From: Odiellus spinosus | Lineage: Eukaryota; Arthropoda; Arachnida; Opiliones; Phalangiidae | Assembly: GCA_963920705.1 (NCBI GenBank) | Contig: OY987225.1 | Coordinates: forward strand, 15,877,492 to 15,941,491 | Direction: 5' to 3' | Length of the DNA: 64,000 bases | Shown: in pieces, positions 33,901-46,013 of the stretch | Layout: each line of letters opens with the position of its first letter | Numbering within the stretch: the first letter of the stretch is position 1 | The notes under the pieces: generated by a model | Databases searched by the model: none | Told to the model about the DNA's origin: nothing | What the model saw: the letters and a program-made list of their open reading frames with translations, nothing else | Translations under genes and position numbers: made by a program

Positions 33901-36760
33901 AGGCGCACAATTAACATATGGACTCCGTGACGCAATGGTTACAGCGTTCGGCTATTTACCGAAAAGTTTGTGGTTCGGGGCGCCTACCAATATTTTCATC
34001 AAATTAATTGAAATTTTCCATCAGGATAATTTAAGGCGCACAATTAAGATATGGACTCCGTGACGCAATGGTTACAGCGTTCGGCTATTTACCGAAAAGT
34101 TTGTGGTTCGGGGCGCCTACCAATATTTTCATCAAATTAATTGAAATTTTCCATCAGGATAATTTAAGGCGCACAATTAAGATATGGCCTCCGTGTCGCA
34201 ATGGTTAGCGCGTTCGGCTGTTAACCGAAAAGTTGGTGGTTCGAGCCCACCCGGGGGCGCCTACCAATATTTTCATCAAATTAATTGAAATTTTCCATCA
34301 GGATAATTTAAGGCGCACAATTAAGATATGGACTCCGTGACGCAATGGTTAGAGCGTTCGGCTGTTAACCGAAAAGTTTGTGGTTCGAGCACACCCGGGG
34401 GCGCCTACCAATATTTTCATCAAATTCATTGAAATTTTCCTTCAGGATAATTTGAGGCGCAGTACTTAAACATGGCCTCCGTGGCGCAATGGTTAGCGCG
34501 TTCGGCTGATAACCGAAAAGTTTGTGGTTCGGGCCCCTACCAATATTTTCATCAAATTAATTGAAATTTTCCATCAGGATAATTTAAGGCGCACAATTAA
34601 GATATGGTCTCCGTGACGCAATGGTTAGCGCGTTCGGCTGATAAACGAAAGGTTGGTTGTTCGAGCCCACCGTGGGGCGCCTACCAATATTTTCATCAAA
34701 TTAATTGAGTTTTTCCATCAGGATAATTTAAGGCGCACAATTAAGATATGGACTCCGTGACGCAATGGTTAGAGCGTTCGGCTGTTAACCGAAAAGTTTG
34801 TGGTTCGAGCACACCCGGGGGCGCCTACCAATATTTTCATCAAATTCATTGAAATTTTCCTTCAGGATAATTTGAGGCGCAGTACTTAAACATGGCCTCC
34901 GTGGCGCAATGGTTAGCGCGTTCGGCTGATAACCGAAAAGTTTGTGGTTCGGGCCCCTACCAATATTTTCATCAAATTAATTGAGTTTTTCCATCAGGAT
35001 AATTTAAGGCGCACAATTAAGATATGGACTCCGTGACGCAATGGTTACAGCGTTCGGCTATTTACCGAAAAGTTTGTGGTTCGGGGCGCCTACCAATATT
35101 TTCATCAAATTAATTGAAATTTTCCATCAGGATAATTTAAGGCGCACAATTAAGATATGGCCTCCGTGTCGCAATGGTTAGCGCGTTCGGCTGTTAACCG
35201 AAAAGTTGGTGGTTCGAGCCCACCCGGGGGCGCCTACCAATATTTTCATCAAATTAATTGAAATTTTCCATCAGGATAATTTAAGGCGCACAATTAAGAT
35301 ATGGACTCCGTGACGCAATGGTTAGAGCGTTCGGCTGTTAACCGAAAAGTTTGTGGTTCGAGCACACCCGGGGGCGCCTACCAATATTTTCATCAAATTC
35401 ATTGAAATTTTCCTTCAGGATAATTTGAGGCGCAGTACTTAAACATGGCCTCCGTGGCGCAATGGTTAGCGCGTTCGGCTGATAACCGAAAAGTTTGTGG
35501 TTCGGGCCCCTACCAATATTTTCATCAAATTAATTGAAATTTTCCTTCAGGATAATTTGAGGCGCACAATTAAGATATGGACTCCGTGACGCAATGGTTA
35601 CAGCGTTCGGCTATTTACCGAAAAGTTTGTGGTTCGGGGCGCCTACCAATATTTTCATCAAATTAATTGAAATTTTCCATCAGGATAATTTAAGGCGCAC
35701 AATTAAGATATGGACTCCGTGACGCAATGGTTACAGCGTTCGGCTATTTACCGAAAAGTTTGTGGTTCGGGGCGCCTACCAATATTTTCATCAAATTAAT
35801 TGAAATTTTCCATCAGGATAATTTAAGGCGCACAATTAAGATATGGCCTCCGTGTCGCAATGGTTAGCGCGTTCGGCTGTTAACCGAAAAGTTGGTGGTT
35901 CGAGCCCACCCGGGGGCGCCTACCAATATTTTCATCAAATTAATTGAAATTTTCCATCAGGATAATTTAAGGCGCACAATTAAGATATGGACTCCGTGAC
36001 GCAATGGTTAGAGCGTTCGGCTGTTAACCGAAAAGTTTGTGGTTCGAGCACACCCGGGGGCGCCTACCAATATTTTCATCAAATTCATTGAAATTTTCCT
36101 TCAGGATAATTTGAGGCGCAGTACTTAAACATGGCCTCCGTGGCGCAATGGTTAGCGCGTTCGGCTGATAACCGAAAAGTTTGTGGTTCGGGCCCCTACC
36201 AATAATTTCATCAAATTAATTGAAATTTTCCATCAGGATAATTTAAGGCGCACAATTAAGATATGGTCTCCGTGACGCAATGGTTAGCGCGTTCGGCTGA
36301 TAAACGAAAGGTTGGTTGTTCGAGCCCACCCAGGGGCGCCTACCAATATTTTCATCAAATTAATTGAGTTTTTCCATCAGGATAATTTAAGGCGCACAAT
36401 TAAGATATGGACTCCGTGACGCAATGGTTACAGCGTTCGGCTATTTACCGAAAAGTTTGTGGTTCGGGGCGCCTACCAATATTTTCATCAAATTAATTGA
36501 AATTTTCCATCAGGATAATTTAAGGCGCACAATTAAGATATGGCCTCCGTGTCGCAATGGTTAGCGCGTTCGGCTGTTAACCGAAAAGTTGGTGGTTCGA
36601 GCCCACCCGGGGGCGCCTACCAATATTTTCATCAAATTAATTGAAATTTTCCATCAGGATAATTTAAGGCGCACAATTAAGATATGGACTCCGTGACGCA
36701 ATGGTTAGAGCGTTCGGCTGTTAACCGAAAAGTTTGTGGTTCGAGCACACCCGGGGGCGG
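27958..36760 (+). repeat. 697-bp five-monomer higher-order repeat block
   Basis: Monomers follow the order: (1) GAT anticodon, T arm ending TTCGGGCCCC; (2) GGTCTCCGTGACGC with CTGATAAAC; (3) GACTCCGTGACGC with TTACAGCG and ATT in CTATTTA; (4) GCCTCCGTGTCGC with GTT and intact T arm; (5) GACTCCGTGACGC with AGAGCG and CGAGCACACC. Monomer 3 starts at about 28231, 28928, 29757, 30454 and onward, giving spacings of 697, with 829 where one monomer is doubled. Later units drop or double monomers. Copies are almost identical, indicating recent homogenisation. Only monomer 4 approaches a functional tRNA, with a T10-C25 mismatch. Confidence 0.92.
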
Positions 36761-37439
36761 CTACCAATATTTTGATCAAATTAATTGAAATTTTCCTTCA
36801 GGATAATTTAAGGCGCAGAATTAAGATATGGCCTCCATCAGGATAATTTAAGGCGCAAAATTAACATATGGCCTCCGTGGCGCAATGGTTAGCGCGTTCG
36901 GCTGATAACCGAAAAGTTTGTGGTTCGGGCCCCTACCAATATTTTCATCAAATTAATTGAAATTTTCCATCAGGATAATTTAAGGCGCACAATTAAGATA
37001 TGGCCTCCGTGGCGCAATAGTTAACGCGTTTGGCTGATAAACGAAAGGTTGGTTGTTCGAGCCCACCCAGGGGCGCCTACCAATATTTTCATCAAATTAA
37101 TTGAATTTTTCCATCAGGATAATTTAAGGCGCACAATTAAGATATGGACTCCGTGACGCAATGGTTAGAGCGTTCGGCTGTTTACCGAAAAGTTTGTGGT
37201 TCGGGGCGCCTACCAATATTTTCATCAAATTAATTGAAATTTTCCATCAGGATAATTTAAGGCGCACAATTAACATATGGCCTCCGTGGCGCAATGGTTA
37301 GCACGTTCGGCTGTTAACCGAAAAGTTGGTGGTTCGAGCCCACCCGGGGGCGCCTACCAATATTTTCATCAAATTTATTGAAATTTTCCATCAGGATAAT
37401 TTAAGGCGCAGTATCAAGATTTGGCCTCCGTGGCGCAAT

Positions 37440-37474
<35 letters not shown>

Positions 37475-37713
37475 TGTTCGAGCCCACCCAGGGGCGCCTA
37501 CCAATATTTTCATCAAATTAATTGAATTTTTCCATCAGGATAATTTAAGGCGCACGATTAAGATATGGACTCCGTGACGCAATGGTTAGCGCGTTCGGCT
37601 GTTAAACGAAAGGTTGGTGGTTCGAGCCCATCCGGGGGCGTCTGGCAATTTTTTCTTTTCTAATTCATTGATATTTTCCATCAGGATAATTTAAGGCGCA
37701 GGATTAAGATATG

Positions 37714-37738
37714 GCCTCCGTGGCGCAATGGTTAGCGT

Positions 37739-37769
<31 letters not shown>

Positions 37770-37786
37770 GAGCCCACCCGGGGGCG
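37714..37786 (+). tRNA. tRNA-Asn: tRNA-Asn(GTT), T25 variant
   Basis: Fully paired, homologous to 27214. Marks the paralogous older zone right of the higher-order block. Confidence 0.8.
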
Positions 37787-38013
37787 TCTGGCAATTTTTT
37801 CTTTTCTAATTCATTGATATTTTCCACCAGGATAATTTAAGGTGCAAAATTAAGCTATGCACAATAGTTAGCACGTTCGGCTGTTAACCGAAAGGTTGAT
37901 GGTTCGAGCCCACCCGGGGGCGTCTGGCAATTTTTTCTTTTCTAATTCATTGAAATTTTCCATCAGGATAATTTAAGGCGCAGTATCAAGATTTGGCCTC
38001 CGTGGCGCAATGT

Positions 38014-38051
<38 letters not shown>

Positions 38052-38148
38052 GAGCCCACCCGCGGGCGTCTGGCAATTTTTTCTTTTCTAATTCATTGAT
38101 ATTTTCCACCAGGATAATTTAAGGTGCAAAATTAAGCTATGCACAATA

Positions 38149-38187
<39 letters not shown>

Positions 38188-38276
38188 GAGCCCACCCGGG
38201 GCGTCTGGCAATTTTTTCTTTTCTAATTCATTGAAATTTTCCATCAGGATAATTTAAGGTGCAGGATTAAGTTATG

Positions 38277-38349
38277 GCCTCCGTGGCGCAATGGTTAGCG
38301 CATTCGGCTGTTAACCGAAAGGTTGGTGGTTCGAGCCCACCCGGGGGCG
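38277..38349 (+). tRNA. tRNA-Asn: tRNA-Asn(GTT), A26 variant
   Basis: Fully paired; homologue of 19524. Confidence 0.78.
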
Positions 38350-39145
38350 CCACCAATATTTTGATCAAATTAATTGAAATTTTCCTACAGGATAATTTAA
38401 GGCGCAGAATTAAGAAATGGCCTCCATCAGGATAATTTAAGGCGCAAAATTAACATATGGCCTCCGTGGCGCAATGGTTAGCGCGTTCGGCTGATAACCG
38501 AAAAGTTTGTGGTTCGGGCCGATACCAATATTTTCATCAAATTAATTGAAATTTTCCATCAGGATAATTTAAGGCGCACAATTAAGATATGGCCTCCGTG
38601 GCGCAATGGTTAGCGCGTTCGGCTGATAAACGAAAGGTTGGTTGTTCGAGCCCACCCAGGGGCGCCTACCAATATTTTCATCAAATTAATTGAGTTTTTC
38701 CATCAGGATAATTTAAGGCGCACAATTAAGATATGGACTCCGTGACGCAATGGTTACAGCGTTCGGCTGTTTACCGAAAAGTTTGTGGTTCGGGGCGCCT
38801 ACCAATATTTCCATCAAATTAATTGATATTTTCCATCAGGATAATTTAAGGCGACCAATTAAGATATGGCCTCCGTGTCGCAATGGTTAGCGCGTTCGGC
38901 TGTTAACCGAAAAGTTGGTGGTTCGAGCCCACCCGGGGGCCCCTACCAATATTTTCATCAAATTTATTGAAATTTTCCATCAGGATAATTTAAGGCGCAG
39001 AATTAAGATATGGACTCCGTGACGCAATGGTTAGAGCGTTCGGCTGTTTACCGAAAAGATTGTGGTTCGGGGCGCCTACCAATATTTTCATCAAATTAAT
39101 TGAAATTTTCCATCAGGATAATTTAAGGCGCACAATTAACATATG

Positions 39146-39218
39146 GCCTCCGTGGCGCAATGGTTAGCGCGTTCGGCTGTTAACCGAAAAGTTGGTGGTT
39201 CGAGCCCACCCGGGGGCG
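39146..39218 (+). tRNA. tRNA-Asn: tRNA-Asn(GTT), AAGTT variable loop
   Basis: Fully paired; homologue of 8730 and 12194. Confidence 0.8.
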
Positions 39219-40284
39219 CCTACTAATATTTTCATCAAATTTATTGAAATTTTCCATCAGGATAATTTAAGGCGCACAATTAAGATATGGACTCCGTGAC
39301 GCAATGGTTAGAGCGTTCGGCTGTTAACCGAAAAGTTTGTGGTTCGGGGCGCCTACCAATATTTTCATCAAATTAATTGAAATTTTCCTTCAGGATAATT
39401 TGAGGCGCATTACTTAAACATGGCCTCTGTGGCGCAATGGTTAGCGCATAACATTCGGCTGTTAATCGAAAGGTTGGTGGTTCGAACCCACCCGGGGGCG
39501 CCTACCAATATTTTGATCAAATTAATTGAAATTTTCCTTCAGGATAATTTAAGGCGCAGAATTAAGATATGGCCTCCATCAGGATAATTTAAGGCGCCTC
39601 TGTGGCGCAATGGTTAGCGCGTTTGGCTGATAACCGAAAAGTTTGTGGTTCGGGCCCCTACCAATATTTTCATCAAATTAATTGAAATTTTCCATCAGGA
39701 TAATTTAAGGCGCACAATTAAGATATGGCCTACGTGGCGCAATGGTTAGCGCGTTCGGCTGATAAACGAAAGGTGTGTTGTTCGAGCCCACCCAGGGGCG
39801 CCTACCAATATTTTCATCAAATTAATTGAATTTTTCCATCAGGATAATTTAAGGCGCACGATTAAGATATGGACTCCGTGACGCAATGGTTAGAGCGTTC
39901 GGCTGTTAACCGAAAAGTTTGTGGTTCGGGGCGCCTACCAATATTTTCATCAAATTAATTGAAATTTTCCATCAGGATAATTTAAGGCGCACAATTAAGA
40001 TATGGCCTTCGTGGCGCAATGGTTAGCGCGTTCGGCTGTTAACCGAGAAGTTGGTGGTTCGAGCCCACCCGGGGGCGCCTACCAATATTTTCATCTAACT
40101 AATTGAAATAATTTAAGGCGCAAAATTATTATATGGCCTCCGTGGCGCAATGGTTAGAGCGTTCGGCTGATAACCGAAAAGTTTGTGGTTCGGGGCGCCT
40201 ACCAATATTTTCATCAAATTAATTGAAATTTTCCATCAGGATAATTTAAGGCGCACAATTAAGATATGGCCTCCGTGACGCAAT

Positions 40285-40324
<40 letters not shown>

Positions 40325-40974
40325 GAGCCCACCGGGGGTGCTAGGCAATTTTTTCTAATTCATTGAAATTTTCCATCAGGATAATTTAAGGCGCAGGATT
40401 AAGATATGGACACCGTGACGCAATGGTTAGCGCGTTCGGCTGTTAAACGAGAGGTTGGTGGTTCGAGCCCACCCGGGGGCGCCTATCAATATTTTCATCA
40501 AATTAATTGAAATTTTCCATCAGGATAATTTAAGGCGCGCAATTAAGATATGGCATCCGTGGCGCAATGGTTAGAGCGTTCGGCTGTTAACCGAAAAGTT
40601 TGTGGTTCGGGGCGCCTACCAATATTTTCATCAAATTAATTGAAATTTTCCATCAGGATAATTTAAGGCGCAAAACTAAGATATGGCCTCCGTGGCGCAA
40701 TGGTTAGCGCGTTCGGCTGTTAAACGTAAGGTTGGTGGTTCGAGCCCACCCGGGGGAGGCTACCAAAATTCTCATCAAATTAATTGAATTTTTCCATCAG
40801 GATAATTTAAGGCGCACAATTAAGATATGGAATCCGTAACGCAATGGTTAGCGCGTTCGGCTGTTAAACGAAAGGTTGGTGGTTCGAGCCCACCGGGGGC
40901 GCTAGCCAATTTTATCTTTTCAAATTTATTGAAATTTTCCATCAGGATAATTTAAGGCGCAGGATTAAGATATG

Positions 40975-40999
40975 GCCTCTGTGGCGCAATGGTTAGCGT

Positions 41000-41030
<31 letters not shown>

Positions 41031-41047
41031 GAGCCCACCCGGGGGCG
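40975..41047 (+). tRNA. tRNA-Asn: tRNA-Asn(GTT), T6/T25 variant
   Basis: GCCTCTG acceptor (T6-G67 wobble) and T25 wobble; all stems closed. Positional homologue of 14033 and 22295. Confidence 0.75.
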
Positions 41048-41306
41048 CCTAGCAATATTTTGATCAAATTAATTGAAATTTTCCTTCAGGATAATTTAAA
41101 GCGCAGAATTAAGATATGGCCTACATCAGGATAATTTGAGGGGCAAAATTAACACATGGCTTCCGTGGCGCAATGGTTAGCGCGATTGGCTGTTAACGAA
41201 AAGTTTGTGGTTCGGGGCGCCTACCAATATTTTCATCAAATTAAATGAAATTTTCCATCAGGATAATTTAAGGCGCACAATTAAGATATGGCCTCCGTGG
41301 CGCAAT

Positions 41307-41346
<40 letters not shown>

Positions 41347-41434
41347 GAGCGCATCCAGGGGCGCCTACCAATATTTTCATCAAATTAATTGAATTTTTCC
41401 ATCAGGATAATTTAAGTCGCACAATTAAGATATT

Positions 41435-41507
41435 GCCTCCGTGGCGCAATGGTTTGCGCGTTCGGCTGCTAACCGAAATGTTGTTGGTTCGAGCCCACCC
41501 GGGGGCA
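41435..41507 (+). pseudogene. tRNA-Asn body with GCT anticodon, third copy
   Basis: As 14349 and 22611: GCT in CTGCTAA, one T-stem mismatch, discriminator A. An extra canonical-like unit (41291-41363, damaged T stem GCGCATCC) precedes it here. Confidence 0.6.
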
Positions 41508-41653
41508 GCTGGCAATATCTTCCTTTCAAATTCATTGAAATTTTCCACCAGAATAATTTAAGGCGCAAAATTAAGACGTGCCTGGCGATAGTTTCTTTTC
41601 AAATTCTTTGAAATTTTCCCTCAGGATAATTTAAGGCGCTGTATTTAGATATG

Positions 41654-41726
41654 GCCTCCGTGGCGCAATGGTTAGCGTGTTCGGCTGATAACCGAAAGGT
41701 TGGTGGTTCGAGCCCGCCCGGGGGCG
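41654..41726 (+). tRNA. tRNA-Asn body with GAT anticodon, third copy
   Basis: Same fully paired GAT unit as 14568 and 22830, although its upstream spacer differs (TTTAGATATG rather than TTTTGATATG). The cloverleaf has stayed closed in all three. Confidence 0.65.
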
Positions 41727-42096
41727 CCTACAAATATTTCCATCAAATTAATTGAAATTTTCCATCAGGATAATTTAAGGCGCACATTTAAGATATGGCC
41801 TCCGTGGCGCAATGGTTAGCGCGTTCGGCTGTTAACCGAAATGTTGGGGGTTCGAGCCCACCCGGGGGCGGCTGGCAATTTTTTCTTTTCTAATTCATTG
41901 AAATTTTCCATCAGGATAATTTAAGGCGCTGTATTAAGATATGGCCTCCGTGGCGCAATGGTTAGCGCGTTCGGCTGTTAAACGAAAGGTTGGTGGTTCG
42001 AGCCCACCCGGGGGCGTCTGGCAATTTTTTCTTTCCTAATTCATTGATATTTTCCACCAGGATAATTTAAGGTGCAAAATTAAGCTATGCACAATA

Positions 42097-42135
<39 letters not shown>

Positions 42136-42241
42136 GAGCCCACCCGGGGGCGTCTGGCAATTTTTTCTTTTCTAATTCATTGAAATTTTCCATCAGGATA
42201 ATTTAAGGTGCAGGATTAAGTTATGGCCTCCGTGGCGCAAT

Positions 42242-42281
<40 letters not shown>

Positions 42282-43602
42282 GAGCCCACCCGTTGGCGGC
42301 TGGCCATATTTTCTTTTCAAATTCTTTGAAATTTTCCAACAGGATAATTTAAGGTGCAAAGTTAAGATGTGCACAATGGTTAGCGCGTTCGGCTGTTTAC
42401 CAAAAGGTTGGTAGTTCGAGCCCACCCGGGGGCGCCTGGCGATATCTTCTTTTCAAATTCATTGAAATTTTCCTTCAGGATAATTTGAGGCGCAGTACCT
42501 AAACATGGCCTCCGTGGCGCAATGGTTAGCGCATTCGGCTGTTAACCGAAAGGTTGGTGGTTCGAGCCCACCCGAGGGCGCCTACCAATATTTTGATCAA
42601 ATTAATTGAAATTTTCCTACAGGATAGTTTAAGGCGCAGAATTAAGATATGGCCTCCATCAGGATAATTTAAGGCGCAATATTACCATATGTCCTCCGTG
42701 GCGCAATGGTTAGCGCGTTCGGCTGTTAACCGAAAAGTTGGTGGTTCGAGCCCACCCGGGGGCGCCTACCAATATTTTCATCAAATTAATTGAAATTTTC
42801 CATCAGGATAATTTAAGGCGCACAATTAAGATATGGACTCCGTGACGCAATGGTTAAAGCGTTCAGCTGTTAATCGAAAAGTTTGTGGTTCGGGGCGCCT
42901 ACCAATATTTTCATCAAATTAATTGAAATTTTCCATCAGGATAATTTAAGGCGCACAATCAAGATATGGCCTCCGTGGCGCAATGGTTAGCGCGTTCGGC
43001 TGTTAACCGAAAAGTTGGTGGTTCGAGCCCACCCGGTGGCGCCTACCAATATTTTCATCAAATTCATTGAAATTTTCCTTCAGGATAATTTGAGGCGCAG
43101 TACTTAAACATGGCCTCCGTGGCGCAATGGTTAGCGCATTCGGCTGTTAACCGAAAGGTTGGTGGTTCGAGCCCACCCGGGGCCGCCTACCAATATTTTG
43201 ATCAAATTAATTGAAATTTTCCTACAGGATAATTTAAGGCGCAGAATTAAGATATGGCCTATATCAGGATAATTTAAGGCGCAAAATTAACATTTGGCCT
43301 CCGTGGCGCAATGGTTAGCGCGTTCGGCTGATAACCGAAAAGTTTGTGGTTCGGGCCCCTACCAAAATTTTCATCAAATTAATAGAAATTTTCCATCAGG
43401 ATAATTTAAGGCGCACAATTAAGATATGGACTCCGTGACGCAATGGTTAGAGCGTTCGGCTGATAACCGAAAAGTTTGTGGTTCGGGCCCATACCAATAT
43501 TTTCATCAAATTAATTGAAATTTTCCATCAGGATAATTTAAGGCGCACAATTAAGATATGGCCTCCGTGGCGCAATGGTTAGCGCGTTCGGCTGATAAAC
43601 GA

Positions 43603-43908
43603 AGGGGAGGGGAGGGGAGGGGAGGGGAGGGGAGGGGAGGGGAGGAGAGGAGAGGAGATGAGAGGAGAGGAGAGGAGAGGAGAGGAGAGGAGAGGAGAGG
43701 AGAGGAGAGGAGAGGAGAGGAGAGGAGAGGAGAGGAGAGGAGAGGAGAGGAGAGGAGAGGAGAGGAGAGGAGAGGAGAGGAGAGGAGAGGAGAGGAGAGG
43801 AGAGGAGAGGAGAGGAGAGGAGAGGAGAGGAGAGGAGAGGAGAGGAGAGGAGAGGAGAGGAGAGGAGAGGAGAGGAGAGGAGAGGAGAGGAGAGGAGAGG
43901 AGAGGAGA
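43603..43908. repeat. (AGGGG)n to (GGAGA)n pentanucleotide microsatellite
   Basis: About 40 bp of GGGGA, then about 260 bp of nearly pure GGAGA with one GGAGATGAGA interruption, grading into GACAA/GACGA. It is the expanded counterpart of 3996-4046. The purine-only strand gives long spurious frames (GEERR/LLSSP) on both strands. Confidence 0.95.
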
Positions 43909-44978
43909 CAAGAGGAGACGAGACGAGGCCAGACCAGACGAAAGAGAGCTATAATGACTTAAGGGAGATAATCAACCATTTGAAGTCATCAGAGCAGCGA
44001 CACGGCTTCCATTTATCACAAGAAAGAGACGGCCCGGCTACGAAGAATTGAAACGTGCAAGCAGTTAGTGTTTTCGGACTCGACATATGAGATACCTACA
44101 GTCAGTAAAAGCTCGGCAGTTCTTCGTATGGCCTCGTAATTGTAAACATAAAAGAAGCTATTCTAACGGTATGGAAATTAGTCTACTTTCAGTCTTTTAA
44201 GATATTTTTTTATCATAGGAGTGGAAGCTAACGTCTTGTAACCGGTTTGGAAAATAACCTCTCAACCAGCTCAATCCTTGGATTCTTCCATTGACTGGGA
44301 TCACTTGTATGATGAGAATATCAGTAATGGTCCTCTATTAGCACGTCAAATCAAGAATTTCAGACGAAAATTGTACCGGAAGTAATTACCAATCATCTAC
44401 CGACAATGGGTTGTAAATGGAACATTCAGTCTACAATATTCCTTGGTTTGTCCAAGAGGAACTTGCTACCATATCTTCGTCGTTTTCATTCATTGTCTTC
44501 CTTGCCATCCCAGACTAAATTCTTCATCTTTATCAAATCAGTGGATTATCAAAGATAATCACACAGTGCAGCCTATACTCAAGTGTTAATTTATATTACA
44601 AGAACTTGTATTTTACATTTTTACCTATAAAATAAACATTTCAATTGGTTTGTCTATTAAGAAATCTATGCCCTGCCGCATATAATTATGGGTAACGCAG
44701 GACATTTCATTTGGTGTGTATTTTAAGAAGTCTACCACCTGCCGCGTATAATTATGGATAACGCAGGACACTCTTTTGCATTCTCTGAATCCTTGAGGTT
44801 AAGGGAAAATACATGTACTCCGTAACCTAGATGGGAAATAGAGAAGTGTGATTGAAATGCACGCTTTTTCTTGTACTACTCTACATTTCTTTTCATCTTT
44901 TATTTTAGGTGAGGTTAGGTTAGGTTATGTTACCTTAACGTCGGGGTCGGGGAGGTTATATTTTGGTTTCCCAACTTG
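43909..44978 (+). mobile_element. HINE/Helentron-related element, family 2, copy 2
   Basis: Homologous to 3960-5096 and complete at the 3' end: TTAGGTTAGGTTATGTTACC, GTCGGGGAGGTTATATTTTGG, the TTGG-TTTC-CCAA hairpin and CTTG. The reading frame seen in copy 1 is broken here (TAG in exon 1, 1-bp deletion at about 44241, missing ATG). 66-bp repeat pair at about 44638-44770. The 5' end is replaced by the microsatellite abutting array C. Confidence 0.55.
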
Positions 44979-45232
44979 TTAACGTTTATAGTGCGAACTG
45001 AATTTTTTTATCAATGATTATAAGCCGCAGGGTACATAAACTTGGGTATTATACATTAGCCCAAATGGTATATAACGGTGAGACTTTGAAATGTCTTAGA
45101 AAATGGACTCTGAGACAGACGTACAATAAATTGATTTAGTTATAAAAGTTGGCGGGAAATTTAAATTATGCTGCAGAATTTAAAGGAGTCTAGAAAGGAT
45201 ACGGATATAAGAACAAAATTGGACACACGCGC
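44979..45232. other. No recognisable feature
   Basis: AT-rich DNA after the 3' end of the family-2 element; no frame, RNA or repeat identified. Confidence 0.4.
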
Positions 45233-45343
45233 GATAGGACACAATAACGATGGGATATAATCTCGATGGGACGCAATCTCGACAGAACATAATGTCGATG
45301 CGACACAATCTTAATAGACCATAATCTTCATGTACATAATCTC
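45233..45343. repeat. Degenerate 16-bp tandem repeat, about 7 units
   Basis: Units of the form GATGGGACACAATCTC, with each unit differing at two to five positions. Degeneracy indicates age. Confidence 0.8.
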
Positions 45344-45399
45344 AAGTGGAATCTTTATCGATAGTTCACAACCTCGAATGGACATTTTGTTTCCTTGCC

Positions 45400-45530
45400 C
45401 TTCTTGTAATATTTTAGGTAAGGTTACGTTAGTTTATCACTCGAACTACGTCATCCCTCCAACTAGTTAAACACTCGCTCTAACCCATCCCTCTTATAAT
45501 ATTATAGGTTAGGTTACGTTAGTAGAGTGC
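45400..45530. repeat. Two related segments with AGGTTACGTTAG
   Basis: CTTGTAATATTTTAGGTAAGG...TTTATCACTCGAACTA at 45402-45450 and CTTATAATATTATAGGTTAGG at 45491-45525. A third relative lies at 46222-46320. They resemble the 3' subterminal part of the HINE-like elements without the GGGGAGGT end. Confidence 0.5.
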
Positions 45531-45887
45531 AACAGTCTCAGTCTGATTTAGTTGCAGTCGACGCGAAGTCCACCCCTTTAGAGTATTCGAACTTTCGGTA
45601 CTATCACGTGTTCGACATAACGAACTTTCGGACTCGTCGTCCAATTCTTACAATGGGATGTAAATACGTTTTTCAGTTGACCTATCGCCAGTAGGCCAAA
45701 TCCGTTTTTTAATGGACGTCGACGTAGTTTTTCGTGAGATAAAAGTCATTTGCGCCTATGGATAGAACACCTTCTCTCTCTGTCATTCATGCGTTCAACA
45801 TCGTGTAAAAAAAAGTCAACGTCCCTAGCCTGCTGCAGAGGTGCAAGTTCCGTGGTGACGCCTAGAATGTCCTAGCCTTCAAGGATT

Positions 45888-46013
45888 ATGATAGGCCAAG
45901 TGGAGGACAAGTACTGGAAAGATGCCTGGGGCCATCATCCAGTACATCTCTTGGACAGCAGAGTAAAGGAGGACTTCCGTTTCTTTGGGAACAGTGCGGA
46001 GGACTTAGCATAG
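45888..46013 (+). CDS. Short 41-codon open frame, possible exon remnant
   Basis: ATG at 45888 to TAG at 46011-46013. The peptide (MIGQVEDKYWKDAWGHH... ending SAEDLA) looks more protein-like in composition than surrounding sequence, with GC content above its neighbours. Upstream frame is closed by a TAG 15 nt before the ATG, so a 3' exon would need an acceptor in between. No family recognised. Confidence 0.15.
   Translation: MIGQVEDKYWKDAWGHHPVHLLDSRVKEDFRFFGNSAEDLA

Larger units (their letters stand above)
26463..43602 (+). repeat. tRNA-Asn satellite, array C
   Basis: 17.1 kb of the satellite in three zones: 26463-27957 continues the 8.25-kb duplication; 27958-36760 is the homogenised higher-order block; 36761-43602 is an older mixed zone paralogous to 11-15 kb and 18-22 kb. 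The last unit (from 43561) is cut at the anticodon stem (GATAAACGAA) and runs directly into the GGGGA microsatellite. Confidence 0.95.

Noticed and set aside
27958-36760. CRISPR-like regular repeats
   Set aside because: The spacers are themselves repeated copies, the unit is a tRNA, and the surroundings are eukaryotic; no cas genes.
43558-43962. Long GEERR-repeat frame and reverse LLSSP-repeat frame
   Set aside because: Pure pentanucleotide microsatellite is open in all frames; no start context or non-repeat domain.
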